Origin: Nibricoccus aquaticus
Lineage (GTDB): Bacteria; Verrucomicrobiota; Verrucomicrobiia; Opitutales; Opitutaceae
Assembly (NCBI RefSeq): GCF_002310495.1
Contig: NZ_CP023344.1
Coordinates: 4,605,501 to 4,669,500, forward strand
Length of the DNA stretch: 64,000 nucleotides
Direction of reading: 5' to 3'
The notes under the pieces: model-generated
What the model saw: the letters and a program-made list of their open reading frames with translations, nothing else
What the model was told of the DNA's origin: nothing
Database searches by the model: none
Part shown: one piece after another, positions 1-8,084 of the stretch
Layout: each line of letters opens with the position of its first letter
Position numbering within the stretch: position 1 is the stretch's first letter
Program-made: the position numbers and the translations under genes

Positions 1-942
1 CTCGCGAAACAGAGCCAGCCCCTGGTCCCACGTCAGCTCACCGTAGACCTGCCCCATCCACGCATCGTCCTTCAACGTGTCGTGGTCGTCCTTCATGAAG
101 TAGTTGGAGATCTCGCGGTGAAAAGCCCGCTGAAAGGGCAGCGCAAAGATGCGGTTCCACTTGAAACGGGCCAGCGCCACCGTGGTCGCGAGCGGACTTG
201 GCTTGTCGTAGTATTCGAGATCTCCGGTGTGGATGAAAAAGTCCGGGTGCAATGCGCCCATCTGCGGATAGATCTTGTGCCCGTTTGCCGGGTCGTCGCG
301 CCGCGCGTAGTCCTGGCAGTTGGCGACCGTGAAGGTGACTTTGGCGGAAGCCGCTGCATCGGGCGCGGTCTTGAACGAACCGTAAGCTGTGGCCGCGACT
401 GTATCATTACCCGGCTGTCCTGCTTCAAAACGGTACCGATAGCGCGTGTCGGGTCGAAGATCGCGCAAGGCCACTTGATGCGTGAAGTCAGTCCCGGCCT
501 CCACCTGTTTGATCGGTGTTTTCAGTGCATCCGCTTCGGTGCTCTCCGCAGGCCAGTAAGCAACGCGCACCCAGCCCGCTTTTCCGGGCACCGCTCCCTC
601 CATCTCTTCAAGCGAGTGTCCCTGCAGTTGCGCCTCCTGCGAAACAGGCTCGCTGACCATCAGGGCATTCAGTTCGTAAGCGGTTTTGGAAGCGTCGCCA
701 GGAGCCGCTGCTCTCGGCTCGCGTTTGATTTTCGGAAACGGAATTCCCGGAATCACTCGCTCGGGATCACGCGTCAGTCGCGTCCAAAGAATCGCCGTAG
801 TCTGCGTGACCTCAGCGGCTTTGACGCCGTCGGCCATATGGATGTCCGCAGCATTCGCGAGTGAACCGCTGCCTGAAAAAGCCAGTGCGGCTGCCAACAG
901 GCCGAGCCACGTTTTCGATCGCGAACGGAAGATTGTTTTCAT
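1..942 (-). CDS. PhoD-like alkaline phosphatase, C-terminus beyond the window
   Basis: Only the first 314 codons are visible; the gene runs off the left edge. The start is ATG at 942-940, which overlaps the TGA of the upstream sulfatase as ATGA, so translational coupling is likely. Residues 1-31 look like a signal peptide ending in ANA-AD. An N-terminal fibronectin-like stretch with VTQTTAILWTRL and DLRPDTRYRYRFEAG is typical of PhoD proteins. The metallophosphoesterase part begins with TVANCQDY, followed by HTGDLEYYDKP (metal-binding Asp) and MKDDHD, the expected second metal motif. PhoD enzymes are secreted phosphodiesterases or phosphomonoesterases using metal ions. As the last visible gene of a seven-gene degradation operon it may remove phosphate from the substrate or scavenge phosphate; that role is inferred. 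Confidence 0.88.
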   Translation of the reverse strand, partial: MKTIFRSRSKTWLGLLAAALAFSGSGSLANAADIHMADGVKAAEVTQTTAILWTRLTRDPERVIPGIPFPKIKREPRAAAPGDASKTAYELNALMVSEPVSQEAQLQGHSLEEMEGAVPGKAGWVRVAYWPAESTEADALKTPIKQVEAGTDFTHQVALRDLRPDTRYRYRFEAGQPGNDTVAATAYGSFKTAPDAAASAKVTFTVANCQDYARRDDPANGHKIYPQMGALHPDFFIHTGDLEYYDKPSPLATTVALARFKWNRIFALPFQRAFHREISNYFMKDDHDTLKDDAWMGQVYGELTWDQGLALFRE

Positions 943-2411
943 TCGTAGTTCCACTTGCTGATCCACGGATCCTTGGACGCCGCCTGAAACGCTTTCAGTT
1001 TTTCGATCAAGCCGGCTTTCACCGTCTGCAACGCAGGATCATCCGCGAGATTCACGATCTCATCGGGATCCTTTTTCAGATCGTACAATTCAAACTGCGG
1101 GCGATGCAGGTATTGCTCGATCGTGCGACGGCCGATGACCGTCCCTCCCTCGCGAACAACACTGATCCACGTGGGCGACTGGATGAGGTCTCTCGCCGAG
1201 GGAAAGGTCAGGCCGCTCGCGAGATTGTAGATCAACTTGTAGTCGCGTGTCCTCACGACACGCATCGGATAGTACATCGTGATCTGGTGAAACGTGTGTG
1301 AGGCAAAAATCTCGTCCCATCCTTGCACCCGCGCGCCGGCGAGCGCCGCCCGAAACGAACGCCCATCCATCTCGTAATTTTTAAGACTGATCCCGGCGAC
1401 ATCGAGCAGCGTGGGCATGATGTCCGCCCAGGTGATCATCGCATCCTGTGTAACACCGCCGCGAGCTCGGCCCGGACTGCGGATGATGCACGGCAGTTTC
1501 ATGCCGGAGTCGTAGAGTGTCGTCTTCGCGTTTGGGAAAGCCGCGCCGTTGTCGGAGATATAAATGATCAGCGTGTTTTCATACTGACCGGATTTTTTCA
1601 GGATCTCGATCAACCGCCCGACGCCCTGGTCCAGCCGGGAAACCGCCTGATAATACTGCGCCAGCTCGGCGCGTGCGACAGGAGTGTCCGGCAAAAATGG
1701 CGGCACAATGACTTCATCCGGACGATAAGTGACCGGCGTGATTCCGGTGTAACCCGCTTTCCGATTCCCAAAACTATTGGGCTCCGGATAGGTTTCAAAG
1801 GTAGGCTTTCCATTGGGAAGCACGGCATTCGCGCGATGCGGATCATCCGTCGCGTAATAGAGGAAAAACGGTTTCTCGTCTTTCTTTTCGATGACGCCGC
1901 GAGCGAGTTCAGCCATTTCGACCGGACTGCGACCGATGGTCGCAGGATCGTTCGCCGCACCTTGCGACAGGACCGTCTGAAACGAATAGACCGAGTCCGG
2001 CGCCACGTGAAATTTCCCCACGCGTGCAGTTCGATAGCCCGACTCGGCGAGGACCACCGGCAGGCTTCTCACATTGGCGAACGAACTGAAATGACTCTCG
2101 TCGTGCTCCAGCCCGTACATCCCGTTTCGATGATTCTGCCGGCCGCTCAGGATAACCGCGCGTGACGGGCTGCAACTCGCGCTCGTGCAGAAAGCGTCCG
2201 TGAAGCGCGTCCCATCTGCAGCGAGAGCGTCGAGATTCGGCGTTTTGATCACCGGATTCCCATAGCAGCCCAGTGCATCCGTACCGTGGTCGTCGGATAC
2301 GATCAGGACGATGTTGGGCCGAGTCGCCGAAGCTGCGCTGATACCGCACAGCCCCGTCAAAAGAACCACGGTCAGAGCCCGTGGAAACAACCGGTGAAAA
2401 CGAGACGTCAT
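939..2411 (-). CDS. Secreted sulfatase, N-sulfoglucosamine sulfohydrolase-like (S1 family)
   Basis: This 490-residue type I sulfatase has a signal peptide at about 1-29. The metal-binding start RPNIVLIVSDDHG follows at 31-43. The formylglycine motif is C80-S-P-S-R84, so Cys80 should be oxidised to formylglycine by an activating enzyme not in this window. The stretch NHRNGMYGLEHDESHFSSF and the following VRSLPVVL closely resemble the human SGSH (heparan N-sulfatase) group, which corresponds to SulfAtlas S1_8. I base that on remembered sequence, not a search. S1_8 members also occur in polysaccharide loci for sulfated algal or host glycans. The gene sits 17 bp after the lyase gene and overlaps the phosphatase gene by 4 bp. 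It should act in the periplasm or outside the cell. Confidence 0.9.
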   Translation of the reverse strand: MTSRFHRLFPRALTVVLLTGLCGISAASATRPNIVLIVSDDHGTDALGCYGNPVIKTPNLDALAADGTRFTDAFCTSASCSPSRAVILSGRQNHRNGMYGLEHDESHFSSFANVRSLPVVLAESGYRTARVGKFHVAPDSVYSFQTVLSQGAANDPATIGRSPVEMAELARGVIEKKDEKPFFLYYATDDPHRANAVLPNGKPTFETYPEPNSFGNRKAGYTGITPVTYRPDEVIVPPFLPDTPVARAELAQYYQAVSRLDQGVGRLIEILKKSGQYENTLIIYISDNGAAFPNAKTTLYDSGMKLPCIIRSPGRARGGVTQDAMITWADIMPTLLDVAGISLKNYEMDGRSFRAALAGARVQGWDEIFASHTFHQITMYYPMRVVRTRDYKLIYNLASGLTFPSARDLIQSPTWISVVREGGTVIGRRTIEQYLHRPQFELYDLKKDPDEIVNLADDPALQTVKAGLIEKLKAFQAASKDPWISKWNYE

Positions 2412-2428
2412 GAACCGAGCGCTCCGGG

Positions 2429-4012
2429 TTATTTTTTTTCCGTAGCCGACAGGTACGCCGCGAGTACTTCCATGTGATGATTAAACGTGTGGCTGCCGAT
2501 GAAGCGGAATCCCTTCGCAAACTTCGGCTGACCGACAAGACGCTCCCCGTCGTAAACATTCACCCAGCGGCCTTCGGAATCCTGAGCCGTAACGATCTCG
2601 CGAACCTGTTTTTCCAAGGCAGCGCGTGACTGGGCACTGTCACCAGAATCGTTCGGTTGAGCGGAAACCAGTTTGCCCGTCTCGGTGAAGCTCTGGGCGA
2701 CTTTGCGCGATGCAGGCTTGGCGCCGTCTTTTTTCAACACCTCATACTCAGCCGCCAGTTCCTTGATCGAGGTCTCCTGCTTCCAGCCGTAGTGCGCGGG
2801 CAGATTGGCGTCACTGTACGAGAAGTCGTAATAACCAGGAGCGTTGGAGTTTCCGCTCACGCCCGGCTTTCGGGTCATGTAGAGCGCGCGGTTGGTCTCC
2901 AGTTCGCGATAGCGCGGCATGCGGCCGTCCGGCAGCACGCCGGTCTTGAGATAAGTCAGCGCGCGCGGGATCGGCTCGAGGTATTTTTCATCTCCCGTTA
3001 CGCGGTAGATCTTCATCAACGTGCGAATCGCATCCTCCGACTCGAGGCCGGCGATGGCCGGTGGCTCGAACTTGCGCGCCCACGTGGGTTGCATCTCAAA
3101 ATTATATTGCTGCGCCCAGGCCGGCTGCGGATCGGGCATCTGCGCGAGAATCAGGAAGTCACCCAGCTTGGACAGCGCCTTCTTGTAACGTTCATCTTTG
3201 TAACACTCGATCGCGACCAGAAGCGCTTCCGAAACGGTGCCGACCAATCCATCGTTCAAAGTGTAGTAGCGGTAGTAAGGTTCATGCGGCCAAAGGCGCG
3301 GCCAGTCCTTGGGGAACGAGGCCTTCAAAATAGGATAGTCGCTAACCGGTTCACTCCAGCCTTGAGGAAAGGCTCCAATGGGAAACTGCGCCTTCAACAG
3401 GGAATCCAGTGCGTAGAGGGATGCGTCGTGAATCGCCGCGTCTTTGAACTCAAGCGCACGATCCAGCTGACACAGAAAGATGATCGAAGACTGCGTTTGA
3501 TCGTCGTCGAGCGACGAATTGTTCGGGCCTTTCTTGTCGCCTTTTCCGTTGCGGTAACGGCCCGCGAATTTCCCCTTCGGATCGAAGTCAATTCGCTGCG
3601 ACCAGCCGCCTGATTCCAACTGGCCGTGAACCAGTGCGAGGCCGGTCTCCCGGGCGGCATCCAGGTAATAGCTATCTCCCGTCGCAGAATACGCCTTCAG
3701 ATAAGCGAGACCGACGGACGGTGTACCCGGCGGCTCGACCCAGATCTGGTCCGCATTGCCCACGCCTTCACCCCAATAATTTTTCAAATCCTCGGAGTAA
3801 TAGTACGTGTAGCCGCCATGCAGCGCGACCTTGGTACGATAAAACGTCGCCGCTTTTTTCAGTGCCGACTGCGCCTGTTCGTGAAGCGTGTCTGCCGATG
3901 AGGCCGCGGCCGAAAAGCCGGTGGTCGCACCAAGCGCGAGCACAGCCAGGGCAGTGCCGATGATTCGCTTTGTTGAAGATTTCGAGGATGTGATGTCTGA
4001 GAGTAGTTTCAT
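2429..4012 (-). CDS. Secreted polysaccharide lyase, PL10 / pectic-acid-lyase-like
   Basis: The protein has 527 residues with an N-terminal signal segment (about 1-40, with the hydrophobic stretch IIGTALAVLALGATTGFSA). It is built of helical repeats as in alpha/alpha-toroid lyases. Landmarks are ESGGWSQRIDFDP, a DDDQTQSSIIFL helix, LKAQFPIGAFPQGW and YTLNDGLVGTVSEALL. The block QPAWAQQYNFEMQPTWARKF and the following EPPAIAGLES recall the catalytic region of pectate lyase family PL10 (Pec_lyase, PF09492). Typical PL10 domains are about 300-330 residues; this protein is longer, with extra C-terminal sequence from about 430. Beta-elimination of a polyuronate is the inferred reaction, feeding unsaturated products to the GH105 of the same operon. 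The exact substrate cannot be read from the sequence. It lies 18 bp after the DUF4838 gene. Confidence 0.78.
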   Translation of the reverse strand: MKLLSDITSSKSSTKRIIGTALAVLALGATTGFSAAASSADTLHEQAQSALKKAATFYRTKVALHGGYTYYYSEDLKNYWGEGVGNADQIWVEPPGTPSVGLAYLKAYSATGDSYYLDAARETGLALVHGQLESGGWSQRIDFDPKGKFAGRYRNGKGDKKGPNNSSLDDDQTQSSIIFLCQLDRALEFKDAAIHDASLYALDSLLKAQFPIGAFPQGWSEPVSDYPILKASFPKDWPRLWPHEPYYRYYTLNDGLVGTVSEALLVAIECYKDERYKKALSKLGDFLILAQMPDPQPAWAQQYNFEMQPTWARKFEPPAIAGLESEDAIRTLMKIYRVTGDEKYLEPIPRALTYLKTGVLPDGRMPRYRELETNRALYMTRKPGVSGNSNAPGYYDFSYSDANLPAHYGWKQETSIKELAAEYEVLKKDGAKPASRKVAQSFTETGKLVSAQPNDSGDSAQSRAALEKQVREIVTAQDSEGRWVNVYDGERLVGQPKFAKGFRFIGSHTFNHHMEVLAAYLSATEKK

Positions 4013-4030
4013 GAGTTTTCTTCTATTCGG

Positions 4031-6031
4031 TTAAAGTTTGTTGGTTTCAGTTTGAGTCAGAGGCTTCGTCTGGCCGGGAAGGCGCCAGCTGGCCTCTTCG
4101 ATCCAGGCGCTGTGATTGAAATTGCCGAGCCACTCCCGCTCGTGGGCCTGGCGGAACGTGATCAGATCCCGCAAGGCCTGATACCCGCGCTCGACCGTCG
4201 CGCCCGGGTCAGCGACCGTGAGCAACGCAGCCGCACGCGCACTAAGACGGGCGTGAGTCAGGCCGTTTTTAAGGAAGCCAACGCGCGCGCCTGCCTCTTC
4301 GTCGCTTTGAACAGCCGCCGCTGCTTCGGCAAGAATCGACCCGGCGTGTTCGAACGTTTCGGGCGGAAATACCACGTGTGCGGCGATCGCCCACGAACGC
4401 CAGCGTGACGCATCCAGGTCGATGAACGCCTGGTTGATTCTTTCGCGATTCTCCAGGGCGTAGGTCTCCCAGTAATCGAAATATTTTTTGACCAGCGGCG
4501 CAGCAGCACCGAACGCGCTGTAATACTCCGCCAGCAGATCGTCGGCCGACGCCTCGGGCTTGGTGTGGAGACGCATCAACACATAGATGTTCGGCCCCTG
4601 CGTGCTCCATTGGCCGGTCAATGCATCATAGTCGGTCGCGACCATTCCGCTCTCCAATTGCGAGTGAAACTCGTCGACGAACTGATGCGCGAAAATCAAC
4701 GGCATGTTGTAGCCGTCCAGACAGTAATTACCGCGGGAGAAGAGACGCGCGCCGGTGGCCTGCCATCCGCGCCACTGATCCTTGAACCACACCTGCTCCT
4801 CAGTGGACCGCGGGAACCAGCCGCTGGACGGATAAGAGCCGATCAGGAAGCGATCGTTTAATTTCAAGCCGGGTGACGGTCGGTAAAAGTAGTTGAAGTA
4901 ATTGTACGCCACGACCGTCACCGTCGGATCGTACTTCTCCGCCTCCTTCTGCACCGCCAGCCAGAAGCGCACATACCGGTCGGTCACATAGCGCGAGCCC
5001 ATCATTTTCGATTTGGGCGAATAGTGCTTCAGGAAATCTCCCGGCTCAGGTCCGTCCAGCGCACGGCAATTTTCGCATTCGCAAAGCCCCATGATTCCGT
5101 TCTCCACCGCGTTGAGAAACGAACCGCCAGCCGTGGCACCAGACTTCTGCCGCGCCTCCCACCACAAGCGGACGACCTCCTTCTGAAACTCAGGATTCGA
5201 CACGCACATGGAGTAGCTCCCGCCCGGCTTCGTCGGACCTCGCTTGCCATTGACCAGCTGAAACCACTCGGGATGCGTCGCTCCATATTTCGCCCACCAG
5301 TCGGTGAAAGCGTGGCGGTAGCTCAGGCGGACGCTCTTTCCCATGCGACAGCGGCGGAGATAAACCGTCTGCGCATGCGCATACTCTTCCGCGGCATTCG
5401 CGGTGAAACCGAGTTCCGAATTCGTCGCTTTGAACGTGAGTCCGCCGCGCACATTTCGTTGGAAAAACTTTGGAGAAATGACGGCGTCGACCTTCCTCGC
5501 AGCCACACTCTTCGACTGCGGAACATAGGTCCCCAGATCACCCGGCCAGAGCCAGCGAGCGCCCAGATCACGTTCCAGCCATTCATAAACGCCCAGCAAA
5601 GTGCCCGCGAAAGTCCCGACATCGAGCGGGTCTCCCGCACCATCGCCACCGGCGATGAATAAGGCGTTATCCACCGTCTTTAGCGCGAAAGTCTCCGGAG
5701 CCAGTTTCGGCACGTCTATCCCAGCGACAGCCGCCGCCTTGGTTGCGCCGAGATAAATGCGGGTTTGCGAAGACGAGGAACCGTCACCTTCCCGGATCAC
5801 CGACAGCGTCATGCCTGTGGCTTTCTTGATATGATAGACCAGTTCCTCGGCCGCATAAGTGGCGACCGCCGTGGGTCGGTCCGCCGTGACGACCACCGCC
5901 AGCGCTTTCCCTTCGCCAACGATGGCCACTTGCGCGGTCAGTCTGGCGACAGCCGCAAGCGAGCAGGTCAGTACAAATGCCCATACAGGCATCAACCGTC
6001 CACGAAGCACAGATGTCCGGCAGTGATTCAT
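4031..6031 (-). CDS. Secreted DUF4838 protein, second copy (alpha-glucuronidase-like N-terminus)
   Basis: The start chosen is ATG at 6031, giving 666 residues with a clear signal peptide (hydrophobic PVWAFVLTCSLAAVA). An upstream ATG at 6253 would add 74 Arg-rich residues inside the neighbouring gene and is rejected. The N-terminal 150 residues (TYAAEELVYHIKKATG, TRIYLGATKAA, GVYEWLERDLGARWLWPGD) match the alpha-glucuronidase N-terminal-like fold. The DUF4838 body has the AFTDWWAKYGATHPEWFQLV block, a CECENC motif and GQWSTQGPNIYVLMRLHT. The same blocks, in the same order, occur in the preceding gene, so the two are tandem duplicates 7 bp apart. Enzymatic function is not established for DUF4838; a secreted role on a uronic-acid glycan is an inference from operon context. 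Confidence 0.88.
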   Translation of the reverse strand: MNHCRTSVLRGRLMPVWAFVLTCSLAAVARLTAQVAIVGEGKALAVVVTADRPTAVATYAAEELVYHIKKATGMTLSVIREGDGSSSSQTRIYLGATKAAAVAGIDVPKLAPETFALKTVDNALFIAGGDGAGDPLDVGTFAGTLLGVYEWLERDLGARWLWPGDLGTYVPQSKSVAARKVDAVISPKFFQRNVRGGLTFKATNSELGFTANAAEEYAHAQTVYLRRCRMGKSVRLSYRHAFTDWWAKYGATHPEWFQLVNGKRGPTKPGGSYSMCVSNPEFQKEVVRLWWEARQKSGATAGGSFLNAVENGIMGLCECENCRALDGPEPGDFLKHYSPKSKMMGSRYVTDRYVRFWLAVQKEAEKYDPTVTVVAYNYFNYFYRPSPGLKLNDRFLIGSYPSSGWFPRSTEEQVWFKDQWRGWQATGARLFSRGNYCLDGYNMPLIFAHQFVDEFHSQLESGMVATDYDALTGQWSTQGPNIYVLMRLHTKPEASADDLLAEYYSAFGAAAPLVKKYFDYWETYALENRERINQAFIDLDASRWRSWAIAAHVVFPPETFEHAGSILAEAAAAVQSDEEAGARVGFLKNGLTHARLSARAAALLTVADPGATVERGYQALRDLITFRQAHEREWLGNFNHSAWIEEASWRLPGQTKPLTQTETNKL

Positions 6032-6038
6032 CACGAAC

Positions 6039-8042
6039 TCAGGGATAATATTCAGGCTCCTGCTTGGTCTCGTTGGAGAGTTTCCAGCTGATATCCTCCA
6101 CCCACGCGCTGTGCGAAAGGTTCGAGAACCACTCGCGTTCATGCGCGCGACGGAAGCGCAGCAGTTCTTCCAACGCAGCCTTGCCACGCTCAGGCGTGGA
6201 TTGGGGATCGGCCTGCGTGAGCAACGCCGCGACCTTCGAGCAGAGCTTCGCATGGGTCAGACCTGTGCGAAGAAAGGCCACACGCGCTGCCGACTCCGGA
6301 TCGTTTTTCGCAGCCGCTTCCGCTTTCGCGAGCAACTCCTCGCCGGCGGCAAAACAGTTCTCGGGGAAAACGCGGTGCGCTGCCTTGGCCCAGGTGCGCC
6401 AGCGAATCGCGACGCGGTCGTAGAACACGTCGGTGATGAGCTGCCGGTTATCCATGGTGTATTTCTCCCAGAAGTCGAAATACGCCTTCACCTGTTCCGC
6501 CGCGGGACCGAACCCGGAGTAGTACTCCGCCAGAAGCTTGTCCACGGGAGCCTCCGGATGCGTGTGCAGGCGCATCAGAAGATAAAGGGTCGGGCCCTGC
6601 GTGGACCATTGGCCCGTCAGCGAATCGAAATCAGTGCCGAACATCCCGCCCTTCGCCTGATACTGGAAGTCGTCCGCGAACTGATGCGCGACGATGAACG
6701 GCATGCTGTAGCCATCCAGGAAGTAGTTATGACGGACAAACACCCGCGCGCCTGTCTTTTTCCATCCATCCCACTGATCCTTGTACCACTGATGCTCATC
6801 GTCCGTGCGTGGATACCATCCAGCGGAAGGACAGAATCCGAGGATCACGTTTGAATTGAGTTTAATATCCGAGGTCGGTGCCTGGAAGTAATTGAAGTAA
6901 ACGTAGCCAATCACCGCTGCGTTGGGATTTTCCTTCGCCGCGAGTTTCTGGATCTCCAGAGCAAACCGGGCGTAGCGATCCGACATGAAATGCGTGCCGT
7001 ACACCTTGAAATTCGGCGCATAGTATTTGTCGCGATCGGGAGGCTGCGGACCATCCCAGGCGCGGCAGTGCTCGCATTCGCAGGAGCCGAGATAGTCGTT
7101 TTCGACCGCGTTGATGAAACTCAGGAGCCCCTGGCTTTTATCGCCGCCACGCTCTTTCCAGAGCTCCACAATCTTCTTCTGCAGTTCGACATTGGAGACG
7201 CACATCGCGTAGCGATCGCCGGGATTGATCGGGCCGCGCTTGCCGTTGACCAGTTGGAACCACTCGGGGTGATCCTTGCCATACTTCTCCCACCAGTCGG
7301 TGAACGCGTGCCGGTAGCTCATCGGCTGATTCCGGCCCATGCGATAACGGCGCAAAAAGACGGTCTGCTCGCGTCCATATTCTTCCGCCGCTCTGGGAGT
7401 GAATCCGAGTGCAGAATGCCCAAATTTGTATTCAAGGCCCGGGCGCACGTTGCGCTGGAAGAAGCGCGGCGAGATCGTCTCATCGACTGGTTGGACAACA
7501 ACCGTGCGTGTCTTCGGAACATAAGTGCCGAGCTCGCCGGGCCAGAGCCAGCGCACACCGAGGTCGCGGTCCATCCACTCGTAGACACCAAACAGCGTGC
7601 CGGCGGAGGTGTTGAAACTTCCAAACGGCTGGGCCTGATCGAGCGGCTTTTCGTTGGCGTCTTTGCCGACGATATAAAGCGCATTCGACGCCGTGCGCAG
7701 AACAAACGTCTCCGCAGCGAGTTTCTGTCCATCAAGACCGGCCGCGCGCGCAGCCTCGGTATCGCCCAGATAGATCCGCGTGCCCGTGGATTGCCCCGAA
7801 CCTTCCGTCTGCACTGGCAGCGTTACGCCGGTCGCCTTCTGCACGTGATAAACGAGTTCCTGCGCTGCGTAGGTGACGGTCTTGTTCGCACGCTTGGGCG
7901 TGACGATGACGGCATTGGCTTTTCCGTCTTTGACGATTTCCAGGCCGGCGGTACCCGCAGCCTGCGCAGCCGTGGCGGCTGCGAGAAGAATCGCCGGGAT
8001 AAGCCGCCGTAGGTATCGGTGGGCAAAAATCGTTTTGATCAT
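6039..8042 (-). CDS. Secreted DUF4838 protein, first copy (alpha-glucuronidase-like N-terminus)
   Basis: This 667-residue protein has a signal peptide at about 1-29 (LIPAILLAAATAAQAAG). It shows the DUF4838 layout: an N-terminal region with TYAAQELVYHVQKATG and TRIYLGDTEAARAAG, the linker block GVYEWMDRDLGVRWLWPGE, then the large domain with AFTDWWEKYGKDHPEWFQLV, CECEHC and QWSTQGPTLYLLMRLHTHPE. The alpha-glucuronidase-like N-terminal domain suggests carbohydrate binding or hydrolysis, but no catalytic residues are established for the family. It lies 42 bp after the GH31 gene and 7 bp before its paralogue. The near-equal lengths and shared motifs suggest duplication followed by divergence, perhaps to handle two related linkages. 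Confidence 0.88.
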   Translation of the reverse strand: MIKTIFAHRYLRRLIPAILLAAATAAQAAGTAGLEIVKDGKANAVIVTPKRANKTVTYAAQELVYHVQKATGVTLPVQTEGSGQSTGTRIYLGDTEAARAAGLDGQKLAAETFVLRTASNALYIVGKDANEKPLDQAQPFGSFNTSAGTLFGVYEWMDRDLGVRWLWPGELGTYVPKTRTVVVQPVDETISPRFFQRNVRPGLEYKFGHSALGFTPRAAEEYGREQTVFLRRYRMGRNQPMSYRHAFTDWWEKYGKDHPEWFQLVNGKRGPINPGDRYAMCVSNVELQKKIVELWKERGGDKSQGLLSFINAVENDYLGSCECEHCRAWDGPQPPDRDKYYAPNFKVYGTHFMSDRYARFALEIQKLAAKENPNAAVIGYVYFNYFQAPTSDIKLNSNVILGFCPSAGWYPRTDDEHQWYKDQWDGWKKTGARVFVRHNYFLDGYSMPFIVAHQFADDFQYQAKGGMFGTDFDSLTGQWSTQGPTLYLLMRLHTHPEAPVDKLLAEYYSGFGPAAEQVKAYFDFWEKYTMDNRQLITDVFYDRVAIRWRTWAKAAHRVFPENCFAAGEELLAKAEAAAKNDPESAARVAFLRTGLTHAKLCSKVAALLTQADPQSTPERGKAALEELLRFRRAHEREWFSNLSHSAWVEDISWKLSNETKQEPEYYP

Positions 8043-8084
8043 GATTGAAGAGGATCGAAGTACTAAGGTTTTATTTTGAGGAGT

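Noticed and set aside
6032-6253. N-terminal extension of the second DUF4838 protein
   Set aside because: The added residues are Arg-rich and overlap the paralogue; ATG 6031 starts a proper signal peptide.
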